Shown here: positions 9,574 to 19,046 of the stretch, one piece after another | Layout of the letters: each line of letters opens with the position of its first letter | How positions within the stretch are numbered: position 1 is the stretch's first letter | Assembly (NCBI RefSeq): GCF_026262505.1 | Contig: NC_067207.1 | Coordinates: 30,844,082 to 30,908,081 of the forward strand | Length of the DNA stretch: 64,000 nt | Reading direction: 5' to 3' | Origin: Trichomonas vaginalis G3 | Taxonomy: Eukaryota > Parabasalia > Trichomonadida > Trichomonadidae | The notes under the pieces: model-generated | Database searches by the model: none | What the model was told of the DNA's origin: nothing | The model's input: the letters and a program-made list of their open reading frames with translations, nothing else | Made by a program: the position numbers and the translations under genes

Positions 9574-10533
9574 ATGACGAATCCAAACAAGGACCCGTAT
9601 GTTTCTAAAGCAACAAAGAAAGCACTCATGGTAAAAATCTTTAGTTCAACACCAAATGCTTGGTTTATGGATATCTTGGAAAACATTCCGAGGTATAGAG
9701 AAGATGGACCTCCATACTGGCTAATATTTGTCGGTCAAAACACAAGATACTGTGAAGCCATACCATTATGGTCCAAAAATATTTTAGATGTGAAAACTGC
9801 TTTGACAATATTCGTTGACAAATACCATCCAACAAAACTGACATCTGACTGTGAAAGTTCTTTCAAATCAGACGATATTAAAAACTATCTGCGTTCAAAA
9901 AATGTAAACCAATATTTCATTGTCGACCAAAACCATTCTGCTCTTGGTGTCATTGACAGTTGTATAAAAATCTTAAGAGACTTAAACCAACCACAAGGTG
10001 GTGAAGCAAATGAAATGTCATATGACGACAAGTATAGACACTTCTCCATGGCAAAGATGAGACAAGTTTTAAATATTTACAATAACCGTAAACAAAAAGG
10101 TTTGGGAAACCACTCCCCCGAAGAAATGAAAAACAACCCTGACTTAGAGAAAGACTATATATTTAATAGTTTAGTCAAAAGAGACAAACAAGAAAGAATG
10201 CCAGGCTTCAAACTTAAGAAAGGTGACAAAGTAAAAATAGAAATACCTAAACGCGACCCATATGAAAATACTATTGACTATGACAACAATGGGAACCCGA
10301 CAGGTACTCACCTTCGTGTTCGTAAAAATAGAAGAAAGTATACAAGAGAATATTATGAAGTTTTAGGCAAACATGGCAAAATGTACACACTGCAAGCAGA
10401 AGATAAAACTACTATTGTCAGACCTCGTTTCAAACTTGTCAAAGTTCAAGGTGGTATACTTTCAAAGACAGTTCCTAACAAATATAAGACAACTGCTGAC
10501 GAATATGCTAAAGAAGTTGAAAATGACGACTAA
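9574..10533 (+). CDS. Maverick integrase (rve / retroviral-type core)
   Basis: A 319-residue integrase of the c-integrase class that inserts Polintons into the genome. The catalytic core shows AWFMDILENI (first acidic position), LTSDCESSF (second) and NHSALGVIDSCIKILRDL (third region, in the family's LGVID context). The C-terminal part has a basic SH3-like segment (FKLKKGDKVKIEIP) followed by RKNRRKYTREYYEVLGKHG. The frame is open and its stop overlaps the convergent tail-fibre gene stop by three or four bases (ctaa). The orthologue in copy B (27698-28655) is broken. Confidence 0.85.
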   Translation: MTNPNKDPYVSKATKKALMVKIFSSTPNAWFMDILENIPRYREDGPPYWLIFVGQNTRYCEAIPLWSKNILDVKTALTIFVDKYHPTKLTSDCESSFKSDDIKNYLRSKNVNQYFIVDQNHSALGVIDSCIKILRDLNQPQGGEANEMSYDDKYRHFSMAKMRQVLNIYNNRKQKGLGNHSPEEMKNNPDLEKDYIFNSLVKRDKQERMPGFKLKKGDKVKIEIPKRDPYENTIDYDNNGNPTGTHLRVRKNRRKYTREYYEVLGKHGKMYTLQAEDKTTIVRPRFKLVKVQGGILSKTVPNKYKTTADEYAKEVENDD

Positions 10534-11819
10534 GCAATTCTATACCATGCGTAAACTGTCATGTAAGGTGGCATGTATTCTTTACTTTGTCCTGTTGTTT
10601 GCGTATACCCTGAAACGCGATGTGAATGGATTCCTCCTACATCAGTGTTATCCCAGTAACAATTTATAGCAAACTTAACGTCCTCTTTAACATCATATCC
10701 TTTACCTTTTGTCATTGCTGACCAATCCCAAAATCTATGACTATGCAAACCTGCTTCAGATGTACTTAAATTTACGTAGTGACTGTGCGCAGGTAAATTT
10801 GCACCTGAAATCGTTTTACTTCCACCTGTTTCCTTTGAAGAGTTTGCACAATACAAAAACCTGTCGACTATTTGAGTCCAAGTTCCAAAACCCAGAACTG
10901 TTTCTGGTTTGGTAGAGTTCATTGACGTGTAAATAGAACCTATAGGATATAGTGTTTGAAGTATTTCTGTCTTTAATGTTTGAAGCTCTGTTTTGTCTGC
11001 TTTTTTATATAACTTTTCTTCAAGTTCATTTACGTCAGAGATGCTATGTCTATGATATTTTTGTGGGTATGTTCCTTCTGTCCATGCGAAAATACGTTCT
11101 TTTGTTGCATCTACATATCCTTTTATCCATGTCGAGTCTGCTTTTGTATTCCTTAACTCTGTAACACCTTTCTCAAGCTCTTTCAACTGTTGTCCATCTT
11201 CCATTAAACCTCTGGTATGACTTGAAACCGTTTGTGCCAACATATCTACAGTTTCTTTGTCGGCTTTAAGGTCTAAACACCCTGAAACCCATCCTGTATC
11301 AGCTTTCGTTTTTAAAATCTTCGATGTCCGTTCATTATACCATTCAACCCTTTCTTTAATTTCATTGTCTTTTTCATCCACATATTCCTTATCTGCCTTC
11401 TTCACTAACGCACTAGCCACGCATGCTAACTCATCGTTAACATATGTTTTGTCAGCTTTCTTTTCAACATCCTCTTTTGTTGCATATGTTGCATCTGCTC
11501 TGTCATGTTCTTCTTGAACTTTTTCAATGACATACTCTTTGTCAGCTTTGTTGCCAACATCTGCTTTCAAAAGAAGTTCATCTATAGGTTTCTCGTTTAA
11601 AGTTCCTTTTGTTGGATTTATACAAACAGTATGGTTCTTACTGTCTTGAAACAGAAACTCGTCTGTCATTGGGTTTAATGTCAGTTTTAAGTTTCCTTCT
11701 TTCAATGACTCAGATATCTTAGAATAGTTTGAAAAGTTTGTTGTGTTCTTATTTAGAGCTTGCAAAATGAGTTGTCGGTTGTGTTGTATTTCTTTCATAG
11801 ACGCTGTTTCTTTCGACAT
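10530..11819 (-). CDS. Phage-type tail-fibre / collar protein in Maverick
   Basis: A 429-residue protein built like a bacteriophage tail fibre. Residues 1-80 are a conserved N-terminal module (MSKETASMKEIQHNRQLILQ). Residues 85-260 are imperfect repeats of the KADKEYVDEK/ADKTYVNDEL type that would form a trimeric stalk. The C-terminal 140 residues resemble the phage tail-collar or fibre tip: YPIGSIYTSMNSTKPETVLG, GTWTQIVDRFLYCA, LPAHSHYVN, GLHSH, IHSH and MPPYMTVYAWYRIA. In phages such tips bind receptors. The frame is open. It is divergent from the 282-residue gene across 18 bases. Confidence 0.82.
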   Translation of the reverse strand: MSKETASMKEIQHNRQLILQALNKNTTNFSNYSKISESLKEGNLKLTLNPMTDEFLFQDSKNHTVCINPTKGTLNEKPIDELLLKADVGNKADKEYVIEKVQEEHDRADATYATKEDVEKKADKTYVNDELACVASALVKKADKEYVDEKDNEIKERVEWYNERTSKILKTKADTGWVSGCLDLKADKETVDMLAQTVSSHTRGLMEDGQQLKELEKGVTELRNTKADSTWIKGYVDATKERIFAWTEGTYPQKYHRHSISDVNELEEKLYKKADKTELQTLKTEILQTLYPIGSIYTSMNSTKPETVLGFGTWTQIVDRFLYCANSSKETGGSKTISGANLPAHSHYVNLSTSEAGLHSHRFWDWSAMTKGKGYDVKEDVKFAINCYWDNTDVGGIHSHRVSGYTQTTGQSKEYMPPYMTVYAWYRIA

Positions 11820-11837
11820 TTTTATTCTAGATAAAAT
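11820..11837. promoter_or_regulatory. 18-bp near-palindromic divergent promoter
   Basis: The spacer tttttattctagataaaa lies between the two divergent ATGs (tail fibre and 282-residue protein). It is nearly its own reverse complement, centred on tctaga, and recurs in copies B (26252-26269) and C (63480-63497). Both genes must therefore use extremely short leaders. Confidence 0.65.
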
Positions 11838-12686
11838 ATGCTTTCAATAGAAAAAGAAAATTCAAGAGTTGCTACAACTAAACCATTAGATGAACTTTTT
11901 ACGAATGTCGGTCAAAAGTTTGAGACAGAGACCGTAAAGCATGAAGGCTATCGTTTTGACTACCCCTTAAGATGGTTAAGAGACCCATCCGTCACAAAAG
12001 CTATTGGCTTTCGTAGAATGAAGTTCATTTCAGAAGCCATACATGGTTTCCCATTTACGGTCGCTTTTGAAGTTCGATACTATAACAAAGAAAAACGTAC
12101 GTATGAGAAATTTGAACAGGGAAAACTTTTACAAGTTAGTTTGCTTGTAAACTTAGAAACAACTCTTCAAGCTTTTCAAGAAAAAATAAACGATATCTAT
12201 CTCGAATATGCAAAACAGTACAACATTGACGAAGGAGAGTACCATCTCGATATTATATATGACAGGAAAAATGCAACTGTTAAAATCAATAGAATAGAAG
12301 ACCTTGGAGAAGACGTTTATATTTCTACAAAATATAACAACTTGGCATGGTATAGATTTATGAGGATGTTAAATCAGCCTGCAGAATATCCAGTACACCC
12401 GAACTTTTATGAAGTCGAAAACCCTAATGGAACATATGAAAATGTTTTCGACTCAGATGCTATTATAGTTCATGCTTCATTTTCTGGTGCACAAAACTCT
12501 TTTTTATGCTTGGCAAATGACTTTTACGAAAAACCTACAAAGCTATATGAACCACCGAGTGGAAGTATTTCGGATTTTCAAGTATGGTTTACAACAGATG
12601 GAAGAAAGAGAATAGTTCCATTATACCATGCGTTTTACTTAGAACTTAGTCTCATATACAACTACTATCGAACGGTAAAAATATGA
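11838..12686 (+). CDS. 282-residue Maverick protein with variable core
   Basis: I do not recognise the family. The first about 64 residues (MLSIEKENSRVATTKPLDEL...) and the last about 78 residues (from about VHASFSGAQNSFLCL to IYNYYRTVKI) are almost identical in copies A and C, while residues about 65-205 differ strongly between A and C. Copy B matches the A type. A shorter paralogue with only the two ends lies at 5777-6136. It pairs divergently with the tail-fibre gene. A role in virion surface or host recognition is inference from this context. Confidence 0.75.
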   Translation: MLSIEKENSRVATTKPLDELFTNVGQKFETETVKHEGYRFDYPLRWLRDPSVTKAIGFRRMKFISEAIHGFPFTVAFEVRYYNKEKRTYEKFEQGKLLQVSLLVNLETTLQAFQEKINDIYLEYAKQYNIDEGEYHLDIIYDRKNATVKINRIEDLGEDVYISTKYNNLAWYRFMRMLNQPAEYPVHPNFYEVENPNGTYENVFDSDAIIVHASFSGAQNSFLCLANDFYEKPTKLYEPPSGSISDFQVWFTTDGRKRIVPLYHAFYLELSLIYNYYRTVKI

Positions 12687-12690
12687 TTTT

Positions 12691-12933
12691 TTAATACGGT
12701 TGAGGTGTTGGATTTGGTTGCCAACTAGACTGTGGTGCAGGTTCAGGCTGTTGTATAACAGGAGCTTGCTCTTCTGGTTCAGGGTCTTTAGGTATAATAC
12801 CAACGAACTGACCTACTCTTTTACCAATATTTTTGACTCCGTTCCAAATTCCTCTTCCGACGGTTTTTATTCCATTCCATATACCTCTTCCAACATTTCG
12901 AAAGAAGTTTCCTATTCTTCCAAAGAAACCCAT
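12691..12933 (-). CDS. 80-residue amphipathic Gly/Trp-rich Maverick protein
   Basis: The first half repeats a G-R-G-I-W-N-G-I/V-K pattern (GRGIWNGIKTVGRGIWNGVK), giving amphipathic helices with regularly spaced tryptophans. The second half is a proline/glutamine tail. It looks membrane-active; a viroporin-like or minor capsid role is inference. It is preceded by tttttacatatagtaaaATG. Orthologues are at 25154-25395 (B) and 62384-62626 (C). Confidence 0.7.
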   Translation of the reverse strand: MGFFGRIGNFFRNVGRGIWNGIKTVGRGIWNGVKNIGKRVGQFVGIIPKDPEPEEQAPVIQQPEPAPQSSWQPNPTPQPY

Positions 12934-12951
12934 TTTACTATATGTAAAAAT

Positions 12952-13313
12952 CTAATGTCCACCTAGTCTCTTACGTTTCCTGTTGAGTTCCATAGCATTC
13001 TTTAACTGGAGCTCATACATTCTATTTCTCCTCTGGTAGAAAACATACTCTGGGTCAACTCCTGTGTTCGCGTCATCTGCATAGAGTTGTTTATATCCAC
13101 TTCGGGGTTTGTATAAAACTCTTTCCATCTCATATTTGCATACCATGGTGGCAAACCTAACGCAGCGTCATTTGACATGGCAGTTTGCATTTGTACATCT
13201 GTTGGCACTTGACCATAGTTTGCCATTGCAGTTTGTATTCTAACTTCATTTGGAATATTCTCTGGGTTTGGTTGTCCAGGTTGCTGTGCATTCGCTAAGT
13301 TCTGTGCGTCCAT
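12952..13313 (-). CDS. Unknown about 120-residue Maverick protein
   Basis: It starts MDAQNLANAQQPGQPN, has a repeated EVRIQTAMANYGQVP / DVQMQTAMSNDAALG pair, and ends in a very basic helix (MELNRKRKRLGGH). No family is recognised. It is preceded by tttttatctaatattaaATG. The gene looks broken in this copy, while the copy B orthologue at 24773-25135 is open. It sits between the 43- and 80-residue genes in all three copies. Confidence 0.65.
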
Positions 13314-13336
13314 TTAATATTAGATAAAAATATCTC

Positions 13337-13468
13337 TTACGAGTACATATGCTGAACATTTGCTGGTATTGGTTCATCTTCATATTCTCTATATCTTTCT
13401 GCCACGTCAAATAAGTAAATGACACAATGGAAAAAACCTAAAACAAGTAGTCCTATTTCAAACCACAT
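13337..13468 (-). CDS. Conserved 43-residue single-pass membrane protein
   Basis: A tiny open frame, MWFEIGLLVLGFFHCVIYLF followed by an acidic tail ending NVQHMYS. The first 20 residues form one hydrophobic span and the rest is charged. The same frame is open in copy B (24618-24749) and copy C (61850-61981) with mostly conservative differences. Its ATG overlaps the last codons of the methylase gene in another frame. Conservation in three copies argues for a real gene; the function is unknown. Confidence 0.72.
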   Translation of the reverse strand: MWFEIGLLVLGFFHCVIYLFDVAERYREYEDEPIPANVQHMYS

Positions 13469-14272
13469 TTACTTACTAGTAAAATTTCTTTGTTATGACA
13501 CTTTCTCCAGTTTATAGGACCTCTCTCATATTCTATCTTGTCATATCTAAACTCATAGTCATGTATGTCCTCTAACCATCTCATGACACTTTCCAAACCA
13601 CTTTTATCGGATGTAAAGTAAAAGCATGGATGGTTATGTAAAACGTCTAAAGTTTCTAAAGAGTCTCTCAAAGTCCAGTCTACTTGGTATTGAAAATCCC
13701 ATGTGTTATAGAACGGCGGGTCCACTATAAAGAAAACATTTTCCTTGTCTTTATATTTTTCATACAACTCTGTCCAATGACATCTCACAAACTCTATACC
13801 CTCAATATATTTTTCTATGTTCTCTTTGAAAACATTTGTATAGTTAAGATATAAAACTTTGACATAAGTGTTTCAATGTCATGAACTCTTATATAGCACC
13901 ACTATATAATAGTCTAGCAGATATACTATCCCAGTCAATATACTCTGCCTTTTTCAAAACCTCTCTGACAGTATTTTTCTTATCTAATGGTATACGTTCC
14001 ATCTTACCTATAGGTATCTTTTCTTTTAACTCTTTCAATATTTTGTTTGTGTCTGGTATATGTTTGAGACGGTTCATATAGTTGTCGAAGTCATTGCATA
14101 TAATCTTTGAGTCAGGAAATATTGTATGGCACAAATGAGATATATAGAAACTTCCACCGAACAAGTCTACAAATGTTAGACCATTCGGTAGTTTCTTAAG
14201 TTCTCTCAATAGAATATCTTTACATCTACTCTTATTTCCAAAGAAGGGTAACGGTGGTTTTGTAAAATTCAT
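13453..14272 (-). CDS. D12-class DNA adenine-N6 methylase (broken copy)
   Basis: The gene nearest the tip in all three Mavericks. Recognisable parts are PFFGNKSRC (AdoMet-binding FxG motif), VDLFGGSFYIS and the catalytic VDPPFYNTW. It belongs to the Dam/D12 class, which methylates adenine in DNA. This copy appears broken about once; the copy C orthologue (61047-61865) is whole. It starts after tttttattattatatataaATG. Confidence 0.8.
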
Positions 14273-14279
14273 TTTATAT

Positions 14280-14561
14280 ATATAATAAAAATGTTTTTTC
14301 CTGAAAAGTGACAGAAAAGTGACAAAACATGTACGAAGAAGTCTTGAAAATTCACGAGGGTAGAAAACAGGTTAGAAAACAGGTTATATCTAACCTTCTA
14401 CCCTAAATTATATTTTTGTCTGATTTTACGAAGAAGTCTTGACAAAACATGAAAACATATATAATTTGTGAAAAGCTCCTGGAAGACCCGTATATAAGAA
14501 CTTCATTTATACTAAACATCTTCGGGGGCTAGAAGGCACGAAGTGCCTGGAAGCCCCACTA

Positions 14562-14594
<33 letters not shown>
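14280..14594. repeat. Right terminal region of Maverick A
   Basis: Non-coding tip. It contains the ggttatatctaacc-type palindrome, then acgaagaagtcttgacaaaac, then cttcatttatactaaacatc. It finishes with the tip hairpin (aggcacgaagtgcct) and GCCCCACTACC, and then about 31 T. The hairpin and the GGGGCTTCC edge match both tips of copy B and the left tip of copy C in inverted orientation. Confidence 0.8.
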
Positions 14595-14599
<5 letters not shown>

Positions 14600-14699
14600 C
14601 TTCATTTATAGTCTTTCTTGAAAGTATACGTTTTGTTTTTTTTCTTTTTTAAAAAATTCAATTTCTAGAAAAATCGAGAAAAAATCATTTTCTTCTATT

Positions 14700-14830
14700 T
14701 TTTAGGACGCCATACCCCATTGAAATCTCCTCTCAGGACGCCATAAACTATTCAATTATGGTGTAAACTTCTCAAAAATTGAATAGTTTACATCAGGACG
14801 CCTTAGGACGCCAACCCTTTACGCGCCCTT
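14700..14830. repeat. AGGACGCCA repeats with an inverted repeat, likely old transposon remnant
   Basis: Four copies of aggacgcc flank a 14-bp inverted repeat (taaactattcaatt / aattgaatagttta). Related words occur near 54040 and inside the Mutator-like element at 58328-59442, so this is probably a remnant of a small DNA element. The remainder of 14595-15082 holds nothing I can assign. Confidence 0.45.
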
Positions 14831-15082
14831 CAAAAATTATCTGCTTGCATGCAATGATATAGGATCTAAGGCAATCATCGCATATTCATCCGAATTACAA
14901 TAGTTGTACAATATCAAAACCCATGCAGCTGTCAAAATTCAAACTTTGATTTTAATTTTCTGGAGATTTTAATTTAATTAGACTTAGATATGAATATACG
15001 CTGTATGTGCATTTTAAATACAACAAATTTAAAGATATTCTTTTTTGGTGTCTTTTGGCAGTTTTCTTGCTTCCTCTAAAAA

Positions 15083-15997
15083 ATGTCTGAGGAGCAGCTA
15101 ATTGGAGTAATTTCTGTAGGATCCTACGAAGGACTTCTCAGTTCATGGAGAATTACACGTACAACAGCAAATGGCAATGATGAATATGCCGCAAAAATCT
15201 CTTTCCGCACAAGTCCACACGATGGATCTATCCGTTCACTTAAATCATCTGGAAAAATACTTGCAAGTGGTGGATATGATGGATCTGTTGCTCTTTTTGA
15301 TATTGTTAACAATAAAAAAGTTGGTTCCTTAATTCAGCACGAAGATTCAGTCGATGATATTGATTTTTACGAGAATTCATACATCGCAACAGGCTCAGCA
15401 GATAAAACTATCTGCCTTTGGAGAACTAAAGATTGGGCTTTAGTTAAGCAATTCAAAGGTCATACAGCTTCTGTCAACAGTCTTGCGACTGCATCATGCG
15501 GAAAGTTCATGCTTTCTGTTGGCCGTGATGCAGCTGTCCGTATGTGGGACTTAATGAGAGCCCACAACGCTAGAACAAGAAAATTACCGATGATTCCTTC
15601 AATTATCAGATTTGCAAATACAGATGAAAAGTTTATCATTGTCGTTGGTCGCAGTGCCATCGTTATCAATGGTATTACAGAAAATACAGAAGCTGAATAC
15701 AAGACAGAGTCAAATATCATGACAATCTGCGTTGATGGAGATGATCTCTGGATAGGATGCGTAGATGGAACGATTTACGGCTATAACTTGCTTGACAACA
15801 AGTTTTATGGCGTATATAACATTACTGATAAAAGAATCAAGTATATGAAGGCAGAAGGTGGTTATATTACTGTCTTAACCGCTGAAGGTAATGTTATATT
15901 CGGAAATATCGATGAGAACAAAGATATCAATACAATTCTCACTTGGAAGGTCGATACACGCATAACATGTGGTGACTTTGCCATTTTCAAGAATTAA
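15083..15997 (+). CDS. WD40-repeat protein, Mak11/PAK1IP1-like
   Basis: A 304-residue beta-propeller protein. The pattern GSYEGLLSSWRI at the start, SGKILASGGYDGSVALFDI, NSYIATGSADKTICLW, then FKGHTASVNSLATASCGKFMLSVGRDAAVRMWDL resembles Mak11/PAK1IP1 in order and spacing. That family acts in 60S ribosome biogenesis and, in animals, binds p21-activated kinase. About six blades can be traced, the last ones weak. The ATG follows cctctaaaaa. No TCA-type initiator is obvious. The Rho/Rac-type GTPase lies about 6 kb downstream, but I draw no link. Confidence 0.75.
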   Translation: MSEEQLIGVISVGSYEGLLSSWRITRTTANGNDEYAAKISFRTSPHDGSIRSLKSSGKILASGGYDGSVALFDIVNNKKVGSLIQHEDSVDDIDFYENSYIATGSADKTICLWRTKDWALVKQFKGHTASVNSLATASCGKFMLSVGRDAAVRMWDLMRAHNARTRKLPMIPSIIRFANTDEKFIIVVGRSAIVINGITENTEAEYKTESNIMTICVDGDDLWIGCVDGTIYGYNLLDNKFYGVYNITDKRIKYMKAEGGYITVLTAEGNVIFGNIDENKDINTILTWKVDTRITCGDFAIFKN

Positions 15998-16249
15998 TAT
16001 ATTATTTAGAGCATTTTTATTTATTAATAAACTATAGAATTTTTTATTTTAGTTTTATTTTTTGGTAAATACAAAATAATCAATACAATTTTACGTATTA
16101 TCAAACAAAGCAACTAATACATGAATATGAACTAAAATTCGAAATCAAATTGAAATAATTTTTGAAAATTATCAATAATTCCGGTAAAATTTAAGGAAAA
16201 TAAACATCTTATTAAGTGTAAAGAGTATCACTTTGGTTATTCGATGTTT

Positions 16250-16522
16250 TTATGCAGTAGTTGGTTTTGAATGTTCAATATCTGTAACTTTAAGGGATTG
16301 TTCATAAGCAACGCGATAAATATCTCTTTTAAGCATATCAATAAGTTGCATTCTAGCCTTAATTCCTTCTATAAGTTCTTTTTTCTCATCTTCAAGGATT
16401 TGTGTTTGTTCTACAAGTTCTCTTTCGTTTTCTTTGCTTTCTCGTTTTATTTTTTCGATTGATTCTTTGACATTATCTATTTGTTGACGTAATTCTTCTT
16501 CAGACATTTCTTGATTATCCAT
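16250..16522 (-). CDS. Small coiled-coil protein
   Basis: A 90-residue protein that is almost entirely heptad-rich coiled coil (residues 8-75, rich in E, K, Q, I, L). I cannot name the family; it could be a subunit of a small coiled-coil complex. The ATG at 16522 is preceded by TCATTT about a dozen bases upstream, which fits the trichomonad initiator (TCA, pyrimidine, T, A/T). It is convergent with the WD40 gene; the spacer between them (15998-16249) is AT-rich and empty. Confidence 0.65.
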   Translation of the reverse strand: MDNQEMSEEELRQQIDNVKESIEKIKRESKENERELVEQTQILEDEKKELIEGIKARMQLIDMLKRDIYRVAYEQSLKVTDIEHSKPTTA

Positions 16523-16665
16523 CTTTATGAAAATGAATGAAATCTAAACAAAAATTTTATAAGATATGGCATATTTATATTGTATTTTTCATCCTTTTTA
16601 GGAATTAAAAATAAAATCAATTATAAAAGGGGGTAAATCTATTCCCCCCTAAAATTTTACCAAAA

Positions 16666-18075
16666 ATGGATTATAAGGATGAAAATGATACAATTGATAG
16701 TAGAAATCGATTTCGAATAGCAAAATCAGATTTACTTACTGAAGAATTTATAGACGAAGAAGATGCTCCATCATCTGATATGAATGAATTTTTTCTTGTA
16801 AAAAATGTAATCGATAGATCACAAACACCAACAACACAAGCTTTCTATGATGCTGTTACAAACTTTGGTTCATATTTAAAAACAAAAAGACCAAATAATT
16901 TTCAAGATGCATGCATTGTATTGAAAACATTAGTTGAAAATGCGTTAAATACAGATATAACATCAATTACGCCAAGAATATTAAGTATTATTCATTATCT
17001 GATTGATCAAGTTGAATTCTGTTTAGATTGTTTTATAGAAATGGGATACTTTGAAATCCTTGAAAGATACTTCGGATTTTCTCCAACAAAAGCTCTTTGC
17101 TATGCATTATCTATATATGAAGTTCTTATTTATTATGATCGACATTTTTTCGAGCCATTTATGAATTTAATGACTATTCAGAGGCTAAAATCTATAGTAA
17201 TTGATAAGAAAAGTGATTCTGCATCAAAATCGTATCAAATCCGTGAAATTATCACTGCTCAATTAGTTGATATATTTAATTTTGCTGTAACCCAGAAAAC
17301 CACTGATGATATCATTCAAGTAGCAAGTGAAACGTTCAAAATTGGATTTTCTCCATTTTGTCCAGATCCAATCAAATCTGAATGCATGAGAGGCATTTAT
17401 TCCCTTTACAAAACCGACCAGTTTAATTTTACATTATTTTCTAATGTAGAATATACAGATTTAATTACAACAGCTTCTGTTGAAGAAAATTTTGAATATA
17501 TTGAATTGTTTTTATATGCAACTATACCATTTATCCCATATGATTCAATCATATTTTCAAATGATATTGCAGAATTGATGGAAATGTGCTCAATTCACTT
17601 CAATGATAAAATTGGGGCTATTTGCCTTAAAATCATTAATAAAATGATACAAAATGATGTTAATGATAATAATCTACAATCATTCTTAGATCAGAACGGA
17701 ATTCAATTTTTGTGTGAATATTCTTCAAGATTTAATTTTGTTACATTAAAGAGTGCACTTAAAGTATTATTAGCCATCATAATTACTCCACTTGAACCCG
17801 AAATGATATATTATTTGTTAACAGATGAAGTATTTACGATTCTTCAAAACGCATCTTCAGTTGATAACGAAAAGATTGCAGAAAATATCTTCAAATCTTA
17901 TGAATTACTTTATTCAAGGTCTATTGTTGCTAATCTTCTCGAAAATTATATGGATCTTATAAATAGATATGGAGTTTATGAATGGCTCAATGAATATTAT
18001 GATGATTGTAGTGATGAGTTGATAGAAAGATTTGAAATCTTCATGAACAAAGTATTTGGTCAAAATGAGGAATAA
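16666..18075 (+). CDS. Unknown helical-repeat protein (469 residues)
   Basis: I do not recognise this protein. After an acidic, serine-containing N-terminal 45 residues, the rest is a run of amphipathic helices with regularly spaced leucine, isoleucine and phenylalanine, as in armadillo or HEAT-like solenoids (for example YVLIYYDRHFFEPFMNLM-like segments around residue 150). There is no membrane span or signal peptide. The start MDYKDENDTID follows a short leader with a C run. A scaffold role is a guess from fold type. Confidence 0.6.
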   Translation: MDYKDENDTIDSRNRFRIAKSDLLTEEFIDEEDAPSSDMNEFFLVKNVIDRSQTPTTQAFYDAVTNFGSYLKTKRPNNFQDACIVLKTLVENALNTDITSITPRILSIIHYLIDQVEFCLDCFIEMGYFEILERYFGFSPTKALCYALSIYEVLIYYDRHFFEPFMNLMTIQRLKSIVIDKKSDSASKSYQIREIITAQLVDIFNFAVTQKTTDDIIQVASETFKIGFSPFCPDPIKSECMRGIYSLYKTDQFNFTLFSNVEYTDLITTASVEENFEYIELFLYATIPFIPYDSIIFSNDIAELMEMCSIHFNDKIGAICLKIINKMIQNDVNDNNLQSFLDQNGIQFLCEYSSRFNFVTLKSALKVLLAIIITPLEPEMIYYLLTDEVFTILQNASSVDNEKIAENIFKSYELLYSRSIVANLLENYMDLINRYGVYEWLNEYYDDCSDELIERFEIFMNKVFGQNEE

Positions 18076-19046
18076 TTTCATATTAATTATTCATTGTCGT
18101 TGTTTTTATATATTTTAATTATATGTTTGTTTGTAAAAATTCATATCGCAAAATTTGATACATTTTTTTATATGATTTATAGGATTGAACTGTTGTAATA
18201 TGTTTAATCTAGCTGCCAGAAAACAACATCAATATGATTCATTGATGTTACAAATAATTGAAATAATTAATTTTGAATATATGATATAAAGTGATTCATC
18301 AACGCATGTATTTAATATCTATATCAATTTAAAGATGCTTTATAATTCCAAAATTTTAAAAATACCTATTTTTTTCTATTAATTTTATATATTTTCATAT
18401 TATTTTATTATTTTTCGGAATTTCTCAAATCTTGAAAATTCAAATTTATGCTGGGACATAATGTGATATGCAATATGTATGATAAGTGAATTCAATTTAT
18501 TTATAAATCAAATTCTATACTTATTGATTTGGGGTAATATCATGTCGAATTTTTATACAAAAGTATGCTAAAGTTAATATAACAATGTATATCTCTTGAT
18601 TTATTCTTATATACTTTATAACCATATCAAATTCATGTATACACAATACATACATGCCTTATTACTTCTTTTCACGTTCAAGGGGTTAAATTTCGAATAT
18701 CTTATCTGCTCAATTGTATCGTATGGTATTGCAATACAACATTAAATAAATAATGAAATATGAAATATAATGAAATATTAATGAAATACGATGAAATCAG
18801 GAAGCATTTCTTAAATCACTGCTTCAACATCTTATAGAAAATATATTTTCATCACAAAGGCTAAACAGATTCCGAGTGTTGCTTAGTTGGTCTGTTAATC
18901 AATGTTTCTTTTAGGCAAAAATAAGTGAAAAAGAGATAAATAAGATGACCAGACATCGCTGATTAAGTAAAAATATTTTTCCAACAATGAAATCGGAGAA
19001 TCAATTTTGTCACTTTTAGAAGTCCAAACTAAAATTTTTACACCAA
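18076..19046. other. AT-rich intergenic stretch
   Basis: About 970 bases, strongly AT-rich, with no convincing coding frame. The 64-codon minus-strand frame at its right end overlaps the start of the ubiquilin-like gene and has no supporting feature. I see no RNA gene or clear repeat. Confidence 0.6.

Larger units (their letters stand above)
1..14594 (-). mobile_element. Maverick/Polinton copy A (partial, enters from left edge)
   Basis: A giant virus-like DNA transposon of the Maverick/Polinton class. In this copy I see a packaging ATPase, integrase, protein-primed DNA polymerase B, adenine methylase, KilA-N proteins and a tail-fibre-like protein. The methylase-side tip lies at the right, where a short hairpin and a tract of about 31 T end the element against host DNA. 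The other tip and the capsid genes lie beyond the left edge. It runs opposite to copies B and C and is nearly identical to them over long stretches, so it looks young. Most frames in view are open, with about three broken genes. Confidence 0.93.

Noticed and set aside
9574-10533. Retroviral-type integrase as evidence of an LTR retrotransposon
   Set aside because: There is no reverse transcriptase, gag or LTR nearby; the neighbours are polymerase B, packaging ATPase and capsid-type genes, which define a Maverick/Polinton.
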